This document shows positions 6,007-12,545 of a DNA stretch of 12,545 nt, in pieces. The position numbers and the translations under genes were made by a program. Numbering within the stretch: position 1 is the first letter of the stretch; each line of letters opens with the position of its first letter. The notes beneath the pieces were generated by a model that was not told the DNA's origin, did not search any database, and was given only the letters and a program-made list of their open reading frames with translations. The stretch lies in assembly GCA_022616655.1 (NCBI GenBank), contig JAKEEJ010000033.1:1-12545 (forward strand). Direction: 5' to 3'. The stretch comes from Nevskiales bacterium (lineage in GTDB: Bacteria; Pseudomonadota; Gammaproteobacteria; Nevskiales; Nevskiaceae).

Positions 6007-7245
6007 ATGACAGAAGACACAATAGGTAGTGGTCATCCAAAAACTCCGGCGACCGGCCTGCGTGTGGCCCAGCTGCAAATCGCCGCGCAGGCTCTGACCA
6101 CAATTCTGCGCGCCGACAATCCGGCCGACGCGGTGCTGCAGAACCTGTTCCGACGGAACCGGAAGGCCGGCGCCAAAGACCGCGCCCGGATTTCTGCGCT
6201 CGTTTACGGCGTGTTGCGAAATTATTTCCGCCTCCGTGCCGCCTTGAACGGACACGCAACGGCTCTGGAGCTGTGCGCCGCCCACGTGCTACAGACCGGG
6301 ATGGATTCGTTGCCGCCCATGCAGGAACTGGACATCACTGCCCTCCGCACACGTCTGTTGTCCTTCGATACCACGTCGCTTACTGCCGCCGCACGCCACA
6401 ACCTGCCCGACTGGCTGTGGGAAAAACTGCGCGCCCAGTACGGCGAAACAGAGGCCTCCACACTGGCCCTGGCACTCAACCGCCAGGCTTCTGTGGACCT
6501 GCGGGTAAACACGCTGAAAACCAGTCGTGAAGCCGCCATCCAGGCCCTGTCCGGCGATGGCATTGCCGCCGAACCCACTCCTCATTCCAGCCTGGGATTG
6601 CGGTTGCAGAAGCGCGTCGCGCTGCAAAACTCACGCGCCTTCCGTGCCGGTCTTGTGGAACCACAGGACGAAGGCAGCCAATTGTTGACGCTTTTTGTGA
6701 ACCCGCGACCGGGCGAAAAAATCGCGGACTTCTGTGCCGGTGCGGGTGGAAAGACCCTGGCCCTGGGAGCCTTAATGGAGAATCGTGGAGAGCTTCATGC
6801 CTTCGACATCAGCGGGAGTCGTCTGTCGCGGCTGGCGGACCGCCTGAAACGCTCCGGACTCACTCGGGTGCAGGTGCAGCAGTTGCACGATGAACACGAT
6901 GCAGATCTGGAACAATTTGTTCGTCAATTCGACGCCGTGCTGGCGGACGTCCCGTGTTCTGGGACCGGCACCCTGCGCCGTCGCCCGGAACTGCGTCTGC
7001 AGAACCCCTCTCTGCCCGCACTTCAGCAACAACAGCTTTCCATCCTCACCGCCGCCAGCCGGCTGGTGCGACGAGGTGGACGACTGGTTTACGCCACGTG
7101 CAGTGTGTTGCAGGAAGAAAATCAGGACCGCCTCCGCGCGTTTCTCTCAACCCACCCCAGCTTCGTCGTTGAACAGGAACGGCAGTGGTTGCCGCACCGG
7201 GACGGTACCGATGGTTTTTACGCGGCGGCGCTGCGCGCGAAGTGA
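6007..7245 (+). CDS. rsmB: 16S rRNA m5C967-type methyltransferase RsmB (NOL1/NOP2/Sun family)
   Basis: 412-aa SAM-dependent RNA cytosine-C5 methyltransferase. Residues about 20-160 form the NusB-like RNA-binding domain (AQLQIAAQALTTIL; KDRARISALVYGVLRNYFRL). The C-terminal Rossmann domain has the SAM loop DFCAGAGGKTLALG (241-254), acidic D267 in HAFDISG, D309, motif IV DVPCSGTGTLRRRPE with C317, and motif VI YATCSVLQEEN with the likely nucleophile C365. It ends DGFYAAALRAK, as in the family (DGFFYA). All key residues are present. No def, fmt or trkA neighbour is seen, unlike the E. coli locus, so this could be an RsmB-like paralogue with another target. The ATG at 6007 lacks a good Shine-Dalgarno; a GTG at 6064 is an alternative nearer the conserved domain. 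Its last 28 bases overlap the convergent hydrolase gene. Confidence 0.88.
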   Translation: MTEDTIGSGHPKTPATGLRVAQLQIAAQALTTILRADNPADAVLQNLFRRNRKAGAKDRARISALVYGVLRNYFRLRAALNGHATALELCAAHVLQTGMDSLPPMQELDITALRTRLLSFDTTSLTAAARHNLPDWLWEKLRAQYGETEASTLALALNRQASVDLRVNTLKTSREAAIQALSGDGIAAEPTPHSSLGLRLQKRVALQNSRAFRAGLVEPQDEGSQLLTLFVNPRPGEKIADFCAGAGGKTLALGALMENRGELHAFDISGSRLSRLADRLKRSGLTRVQVQQLHDEHDADLEQFVRQFDAVLADVPCSGTGTLRRRPELRLQNPSLPALQQQQLSILTAASRLVRRGGRLVYATCSVLQEENQDRLRAFLSTHPSFVVEQERQWLPHRDGTDGFYAAALRAK

Positions 7246-7958
7246 GAAGTGTTGGGCCTGGCCAGCCGTTCTGCAATCACGCGAATGACCTGGGGGTTAT
7301 AACCGAGACCGCAGTGGCTGCCGCTGACTTCCACATTCTCGGTGTTGGGCGCGCGTTCTTCCATCGAACAGGGCCAGGCGACAATGCCGTCGGACTTGCT
7401 GTAGATCGCCGTACAGGGTACCGGGGGAGGCATCCGCCGACGCTGGAAATCGCCCCAGTCGCTGTGCACCTTGTAACGGGGATTCACCAGCTTGTAAAAC
7501 CACATGGCATTGTTGGCTTCCGGATGGCCATTGATGGGCGAACCCAATGTGATCACCTGTTGCACGTATTGGGGCATATGGCGTGCGATTTCGCGTGCAA
7601 ACACGCCCCCCAGACTCCAGCCGATCAGGCTGAGTTTCCGACGGTGGACTTTGTGTAAACGCGCGAGGCGCTGTCTCAATGAATTCTTGATGTGCGGACG
7701 CATGCCCAGATTCGCGCCCAGCTCCCAGCCGTAGGCCGCATAACCCAGTCGCGCCAGCACCAGACGCAAGAGGTACGTGGATGCGTCATTGCCTCCGAGC
7801 CCCGGAATAACCAGGACCGGGTGCCCATCGCCGCGCGGCAATCTGCCCAACCACGGCCAGGACAGAATTAAACGTGCGTACTCACTGTAGGCCCGCATCT
7901 CAAGCAATAACAGCAGCTTGGAAGGCGGCGCGATACTGACCTCATGCGGTCGCAGCAT
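7218..7958 (-). CDS. alpha/beta hydrolase (esterase/lipase-like)
   Basis: 246-aa soluble alpha/beta hydrolase from the ATG at 7958; an in-frame TTG at 7973 would add five residues. In that 246-aa numbering, VLVIPGLGGND (49-58) is the oxyanion-loop strand. LIGWSLGG holds the nucleophile elbow G-W-S-L-G with Ser115, Asp190 in IYSKSDGIV is the likely acid, and His215 in VSGSHCGLGYNP the likely base, so the triad is complete. No signal peptide or membrane segment is seen, although residues 13-22 include a run of leucines. The substrate cannot be told from sequence; its position after fadBA, on the same strand, suggests a lipid or acyl ester. The gap to fadA (about 100 bp) has a TATGAT (7999..7994) that could be a -10 box without a convincing -35. 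The gene overlaps rsmB tail to tail. Confidence 0.85.
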   Translation of the reverse strand: MLRPHEVSIAPPSKLLLLLEMRAYSEYARLILSWPWLGRLPRGDGHPVLVIPGLGGNDASTYLLRLVLARLGYAAYGWELGANLGMRPHIKNSLRQRLARLHKVHRRKLSLIGWSLGGVFAREIARHMPQYVQQVITLGSPINGHPEANNAMWFYKLVNPRYKVHSDWGDFQRRRMPPPVPCTAIYSKSDGIVAWPCSMEERAPNTENVEVSGSHCGLGYNPQVIRVIAERLARPNTSHFARSAAA

Positions 7959-8033
7959 CTTCACATTACGCAAGCCGGTGCAAACCTGACGGCATCATAA
8001 CGTAGGTACCGCGCCTACACGCCCCACGCCAAC

Positions 8034-8047
8034 GGTCAGCCGTGACC
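8034..8047 (-). other. small hairpin downstream of fadA
   Basis: GGTCA-CGGC-TGACC, a perfect 5-bp stem with a 4-nt loop, lies 15 nt after the fadA stop. No T-tract follows, so it is not an intrinsic terminator; it could stabilise the 3' end of the fadBA message. A second 5-bp inverted repeat (8002..8018, GTAGG/CCTAC) lies just beyond it. Confidence 0.25.
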
Positions 8048-8061
8048 TGGAACGTCCGGAA

Positions 8062-9225
<1,164 letters not shown>

Positions 9226-9254
9226 TTATCTCCGTTCCTTGGCCGGGTGCGGGC

Positions 9255-11405
9255 TTACGGGCTGTAGTAGGTCTTGCCGGTGGCGGCCATTTTCTTCATC
9301 TCCGCGGTTGTTTCGTAGAGCGTTCCGAGGTGCACATAGCGGGCCGCCTTTTCGACCACGGTTTTGAGGCCAAGAGCATCGGCATACTTGAGGGCGCCGC
9401 CGCGGAACGGCGGGTACCCGACGCCCGTAATCAGGCCCGTGTCAACCTCCTGGACGCTTTCCACGATGCCCTCCTCCAGGCAGCGCGCGGCTTCAATGAT
9501 CAGGGGTACCATCAACCGGTCAACGATTTCCTCCTCGGGCATGTCCTTCGGGCCGTTCGGCTGCACACTCTTTAACAGTTCGTAGGTTTTAGGATCGGGC
9601 AGCTTCTTCGGTTTGCCTTTGGGATCCATTTCATATTTGTAAAAGCCCACGCCGCTCTTCTGACCGTAGCGCCTGTTCTCATACATCGCGTCAACGGCGG
9701 TTTTGAACGTCCGGGCCATGCGGTCGGGATATCCTTCGGCCAACACGTCACAGACATGGTACGAGGTGTCCATGCCGACCACGTCCTGAAGATAGGCAGG
9801 CCCCATCGGCCAGCCGAAGTCCTGCATGACACGGTCCACTTTTACAAAGTCGGCGCCGTCGCGCAACACGTGCATGAATCCGTTGAAATAGGGAAACAGG
9901 ACACGGTTCACCAGAAACCCTGGGCAATTCTTCACCGTGATGGGAATCTTGCCCAAAGCCGAGGCATACGTGGTGACAGTGGCAATCGCCTCTTTGGACG
10001 TGTACTGGCCATAGATCACCTCCACCAGCGGCATCTTGTGCACCGGGTTGAAAAAGTGCATGCCGAGGAAGTTTTCCTTGCGCTCCAGCACTTCGGCCAA
10101 CCGGTCAATGGAAATGGAGGAGGTGTTGCTGGCGATGATGCAGTCCTTGCGGGCCAGTTTCTCAACCTCTGTCAGCACGGATTTCTTGACTGTGGGATTC
10201 TCCACCACGGCCTCGACGATGACGTCCAGGGCACCCCAATCGCCATAATGGAGTGTGGGCCGGATTTTGGACAGCACGTCACCCGCGGCGGCGGACGTGA
10301 GCCTGCGTTGCTCCACCTGTCTGGACAGCAGCTTATTGGCCTCGCCCATCCCAAGGGCCAGTGCTTTATCGGCAATATCCTTCATGACCACAGGAATTCC
10401 GCGCGACGCGCTCAAATAGGCGATACCGCCGCCCATGATGCCTGCGCCTATAACACCCGCCTGCCGGACCGGCCTGGCCAGCTTCTGCGTACTTTTGGCC
10501 TTGCGCCGTACAAAAGTGTCGTTGAGAAACACGGCAACCAGTGCATCCGCCACCGCGGTTTTGGCCAGTTTTGCAAAACCGGTGGCTTCGATTTTCAGGG
10601 CCTCCTCGCGCCCTTTCGACGCGGCTTTTTCGATACTCCTGATGGCCTCCATCGGAGCCGGATAGTGTTTGCCAGCCTGGGCGGCGACCGTGGCTCTGGC
10701 GCTTTCGAAGACCATCGCCGCTTCCATTTTGGAAAGCCTGAGCGGACTTTTCTTCTGTTCGCGTCGCGCTTTCCAGTCGAACTTTCCCTCGATGGCGAGC
10801 TGCAGCAGGCGTAGCGCCGCTTCTTTCAGATGCTCGGGCGCCACCACCGCGTCCACGGCGTGGTCTTTCAACGCACGCTCGGCTTTCATGTGCGCGCCCC
10901 CGGCAATCCACTCAATGGCATTGTCGGCGCCGATCAGGCGCGGCAGGCGCACCGTGCCACCAAAGCCCGGATAAATGCCCAGTTTTACCTCGGGCACTCC
11001 CACGATGGCACTGGACGACATGACCCGGTAATCCGTGGACAAACACATCTCCAGGCCACCGCCCAGGGCGGTCCCGTTGATGGATGTGCAGGAGGGAAAG
11101 GGCAGGTCTTCAATGGCGTTGAAGGTTTCATTGGCCTCCAGAGTCCCTTTTGCGATCTTCTCCTCGGCAAGAGAGAAGGTCTTGCCAAACTCGGTGATAT
11201 CGGCCCCGACAATAAAAACGTCCTTGGCGCTGGTTACCAACAGGCCTTTGATTTTATTTTCTTTTTTTATATTTTCGACGGCTTCTCCAAGTTCCCTGAC
11301 GGTGCGCGCATCGAATTTGTTGATGCCGTCTTCCCGGCGGTCAAAACACAGTTCCACCAGATCGCCCGGCAGGCGGGTAACGCGAATGGATTGCCCTTGG
11401 AACAT
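9255..11405 (-). CDS. fadB: fatty-acid oxidation complex alpha subunit: enoyl-CoA hydratase / 3-hydroxyacyl-CoA dehydrogenase
   Basis: 716-aa multifunctional beta-oxidation enzyme. Residues 1-190 are the crotonase domain: FIVGADITEF (64-73), Glu119 in GGGLEMCLSTDYR and Glu139 in VGVPEVKLGIYPGFGG, the same two catalytic glutamates and numbers as in E. coli FadB. Residues about 315-495 are the NAD-binding part of the dehydrogenase: GVIGAGIMGGGIAY, SNTSSISI, and His450 in GMHFFNPVHKMPLVEVI. The C-terminal dehydrogenase domains follow (CPGFLVNRVLFPYFN; DFGWPMGPAYLQDVVG; GVGYPPFRGG). The ATG at 11405 has GAGG about 11 nt upstream. Oddity: codons about 44-53 (11248-11275) are almost pure A/T with a run of seven A, unlike the rest of the gene. 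fadA follows. A sigma-70-like promoter lies about 100 nt upstream; I cannot identify a FadR operator. Confidence 0.97.
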   Translation of the reverse strand: MFQGQSIRVTRLPGDLVELCFDRREDGINKFDARTVRELGEAVENIKKENKIKGLLVTSAKDVFIVGADITEFGKTFSLAEEKIAKGTLEANETFNAIEDLPFPSCTSINGTALGGGLEMCLSTDYRVMSSSAIVGVPEVKLGIYPGFGGTVRLPRLIGADNAIEWIAGGAHMKAERALKDHAVDAVVAPEHLKEAALRLLQLAIEGKFDWKARREQKKSPLRLSKMEAAMVFESARATVAAQAGKHYPAPMEAIRSIEKAASKGREEALKIEATGFAKLAKTAVADALVAVFLNDTFVRRKAKSTQKLARPVRQAGVIGAGIMGGGIAYLSASRGIPVVMKDIADKALALGMGEANKLLSRQVEQRRLTSAAAGDVLSKIRPTLHYGDWGALDVIVEAVVENPTVKKSVLTEVEKLARKDCIIASNTSSISIDRLAEVLERKENFLGMHFFNPVHKMPLVEVIYGQYTSKEAIATVTTYASALGKIPITVKNCPGFLVNRVLFPYFNGFMHVLRDGADFVKVDRVMQDFGWPMGPAYLQDVVGMDTSYHVCDVLAEGYPDRMARTFKTAVDAMYENRRYGQKSGVGFYKYEMDPKGKPKKLPDPKTYELLKSVQPNGPKDMPEEEIVDRLMVPLIIEAARCLEEGIVESVQEVDTGLITGVGYPPFRGGALKYADALGLKTVVEKAARYVHLGTLYETTAEMKKMAATGKTYYSP

Positions 11406-11505
11406 TGCGTGAAATCCTCAGCCGTCAGTCCAAAATTGATTTCAGGATGGCGTCGGCGGGCAGTGCCGTGGCAAATGCCCCCGGACCAAAATAAAGAGGA
11501 CGCGC

Positions 11506-11535
11506 ATCATAGCCGCACGCGACACGCGGCGTAAA
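11506..11535 (-). promoter_or_regulatory. candidate sigma-70 promoter for fadBA
   Basis: Minus strand: TTTACG (11535..11530), 18-bp spacer, TATGAT (11511..11506). The -35 box matches 4 of 6 and the -10 box 5 of 6. This gives a leader of roughly 95 nt to the fadB ATG. Confidence 0.4.
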
Positions 11536-11568
11536 CCGGCGGTCCGGATGTGGCTTACGGCGTTTCTT

Positions 11569-11598
11569 TTGACAGTGTCAGAACACCGTGTCTACACT
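11569..11598 (+). promoter_or_regulatory. promoter for the basic-protein gene, with palindrome over the -35 box
   Basis: A perfect TTGACA (11569..11574), 18-bp spacer, and TACACT (11593..11598, 4 of 6). An 11-bp palindrome TGACA-G-TGTCA (11570..11580) covers the -35 box. Further symmetric pieces follow in the spacer (GTGT-CAGA-ACAC; AGTGT...ACACT), which suggests an operator. This promoter and the fadB promoter are divergent, with their -35 boxes about 34 bp apart. Confidence 0.5.
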
Positions 11599-11704
11599 GC
11601 CTGCACGGATATGAGAGCGGTCCAGGACACACCCCCGTTCGACTACACCGGACTCCAATCCATCAACATTTGACTCATTCGCGTACTACGGGAGATTCCA
11701 TTCC

Positions 11705-12025
11705 ATGGCAAAGAAAACCCGCAAGAAAACCCGCAAACGTCCGGCCCGCCGTAAAGGCCCGGCCCGCAAACGCAAGGCCGTCGTCAAACGGAAACGGGTC
11801 AAGGCCCGGGTCAAGGCCAAGCGTGTAGTCAGGACAAAGAGTAATGTTCTTTCACGCGCCGCCATGGCGACCAGTCGGGCTAAAGCCATGGCACCCGCGT
11901 CTGCGTACACCCTGTCACCGTCCCCGACATCGTCCTCCATGCCGGCCCCTGCGCCGATGCCGGGGATGAACAGTCCTTCCGGGGTGTCGGACGAATTTGA
12001 CCGTGATACCAACGAGAATTACTGA
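11705..12025 (+). CDS. small histone-H1-like basic protein with acidic C-terminus
   Basis: 106-aa protein not assigned to a named family. Residues 1-45 (MAKKTRKKTRKRPARRKGPA onward) contain 26 Lys/Arg, like the tails of bacterial H1-like proteins such as AlgP. Residues 46-92 are low-complexity Ser/Ala/Pro/Met (SPSPTSSSMPAPAPMPGMNS). The last 11 residues (DEFDRDTNENY) are acidic. No signal peptide, membrane segment or folded domain is visible, so it is probably disordered and cytosolic, binding DNA or RNA through its N-terminus; this is inference from composition. The ATG has GGGAG 10 nt upstream. It has its own promoter and a very strong terminator, so it is a single-gene unit, likely well expressed. 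The basic part contains two perfect 12-bp tandem duplications. Its MAKK opening recalls the 12-aa lysine peptide upstream of cysE. Confidence 0.8.
   Translation: MAKKTRKKTRKRPARRKGPARKRKAVVKRKRVKARVKAKRVVRTKSNVLSRAAMATSRAKAMAPASAYTLSPSPTSSSMPAPAPMPGMNSPSGVSDEFDRDTNENY
11711..11734 (+). repeat. 12-bp tandem duplication encoding KKTR-KKTR
   Basis: AAGAAAACCCGC occurs twice in a row with no mismatch, in frame, right after the first two codons of the basic-protein gene. Confidence 0.85.
11795..11818 (+). repeat. second 12-bp tandem duplication in the basic-protein gene
   Basis: CGGGTCAAGGCC occurs twice in a row with no mismatch, encoding two R-V-K-A units. Together with the repeat at 11711 it suggests that the basic tail grew by short in-frame duplications. 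Confidence 0.85.
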
Positions 12026-12035
12026 GGATGCCCCG

Positions 12036-12068
12036 GCCCGCCGGCGCACCGCGCCGGCGGGCTTTTTT
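12036..12068 (+). terminator. strong intrinsic terminator after the basic-protein gene
   Basis: A perfect 12-bp GC-only stem (GCCCGCCGGCGC / GCGCCGGCGGGC) with a 3-nt loop ACC, followed directly by six T. It starts 11 nt after the stop codon and is the best terminator in the window. Confidence 0.95.
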
Positions 12069-12089
12069 ATTCCTGAACGTTGAGGGCAC

Positions 12090-12545
12090 GTGCCCCTTTC
12101 GCTGGAACGCAGTACCGCCCTTTGTCGACTGCTGGCCGACCCCAGCCGTCTACGGCTGTTGCTGGTGCTCGATGGGTACGAACTGACGGCAGCGGAACTG
12201 ACCCAAGTCACGCATCTTGCCCAGAGCCGCGTGTCCACGCACCTTTCCCGCCTGCAACGTGCCGGCCTGGTGCAGTCGCGGCGATCGGGAACCACAACCT
12301 TCTACTCCGCTGCCAGCACACAGGCGGACGGAGTCGCGACGGCGCTGTGGAATCTGCTCCGGGACCAACTCACCGACCCGCAGGCACGGCTGGATCGCGA
12401 ACGTGCGATTGAAGTCATTCGAGCGCGCCGGCGCACCCGAACCTGGGCGGAGTCGGTCGCCGGCCGCATGGAACGTCACTATTCGCCAGGCCGCAGCTGG
12501 GAAGCCACGGCCCGCGCCCTGATCGGGTTGCAGACGTTCGGCGAC
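12090..12545 (+). CDS. ArsR-family transcriptional regulator, probably fused to a SAM methyltransferase (5' part)
   Basis: 152 codons are present and the frame is still open at the window end. A TGA at 12081 in frame limits the start, leaving the GTG at 12090, with GAGGG only 3 nt upstream (short spacing). Residues about 5-75 are an ArsR winged helix: LCRLLADPSRLRLLLVLDG, then recognition helix AQSRVSTHLSRLQRAGLV (44-61) and wing VQSRRSGTTTFYS. The metal-binding ELCVCDL motif is replaced by ELTAAEL, so arsenic or zinc sensing through that site is unlikely. Residues about 92-152 form a charged helical linker ending MERHYSPGRSWEATARALIG. From memory of the family, this wording precedes a class-I methyltransferase domain in ArsR-methyltransferase fusions, some linked to SAM/SAH recycling; the SAM motif itself lies outside the window, so the fusion is inferred. 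Confidence 0.85.
   Translation, partial: MPLSLERSTALCRLLADPSRLRLLLVLDGYELTAAELTQVTHLAQSRVSTHLSRLQRAGLVQSRRSGTTTFYSAASTQADGVATALWNLLRDQLTDPQARLDRERAIEVIRARRRTRTWAESVAGRMERHYSPGRSWEATARALIGLQTFGD

Noticed and set aside
9756..10814. 352-codon open frame on the plus strand opposite fadB
   Set aside because: Antisense shadow of the well-supported fadB gene, with no domain signal.
11550..11828. 92-codon frame overlapping the basic-protein gene
   Set aside because: Out of frame with the gene that has the RBS and promoter; its Pro/Arg-rich end is only a frame-shifted reading of the basic repeats.
12080..12412. 110-codon plus-strand frame and the minus-strand frames over 11915-12479
   Set aside because: The frame starting at GTG 12090 encodes a clear ArsR winged helix; the others are shadows.

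Overview
The window looks like a chromosomal segment of a GC-rich gammaproteobacterium. The order ndk-rlmN-(pilF), with cysE and iron-sulfur genes upstream, matches the arrangement known in Pseudomonas and relatives. FadB and FadA also closely resemble the gammaproteobacterial proteins. No tRNA, rRNA, insertion sequence, phage gene or CRISPR array was seen.

Region 1 (about 1-5710, all on the minus strand, read from right to left): cysE (serine acetyltransferase), a NifS-type cysteine desulfurase, a second desulfurase fused to an IscU-like domain, iscA, ndk, rlmN, and the first 30 codons of a PilF-like lipoprotein. Three of the junctions are ATGA stop/start overlaps, so translation is probably coupled. 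Functionally, CysE starts cysteine synthesis, the desulfurases take sulfur from cysteine, and IscA carries clusters. RlmN is a radical-SAM enzyme that itself needs a [4Fe-4S] cluster. In Pseudomonas a full isc operon (iscR-S-U-A-hscB-hscA-fdx-iscX) lies between cysE and ndk. Here there are only three genes, and the IscU-like domain has lost two of its three cluster-ligand cysteines. This is the most unusual part of the window.

Region 2 (about 5710-6006): a non-coding stretch that contains a 12-codon lysine-rich reading frame with a very strong ribosome binding site, followed by a 9-bp hairpin, both pointing towards cysE.

Region 3 (6007-7958): an RsmB-type 16S rRNA m5C methyltransferase on the plus strand, overlapping tail to tail with an alpha/beta hydrolase on the minus strand.

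Region 4 (8062-11405, minus strand): fadB followed by fadA, the two subunits of the fatty-acid beta-oxidation complex, with a plausible sigma-70-type promoter upstream of fadB.

Region 5 (11406-12545, plus strand): a promoter with a palindrome over its -35 box, a 106-aa protein with an H1-like lysine/arginine-rich N-terminus and internal 12-bp tandem duplications, a very strong intrinsic terminator, and the start of an ArsR-type regulator that runs off the window and probably continues into a methyltransferase domain.

All assignments come from reading motifs by eye; no database search was made.
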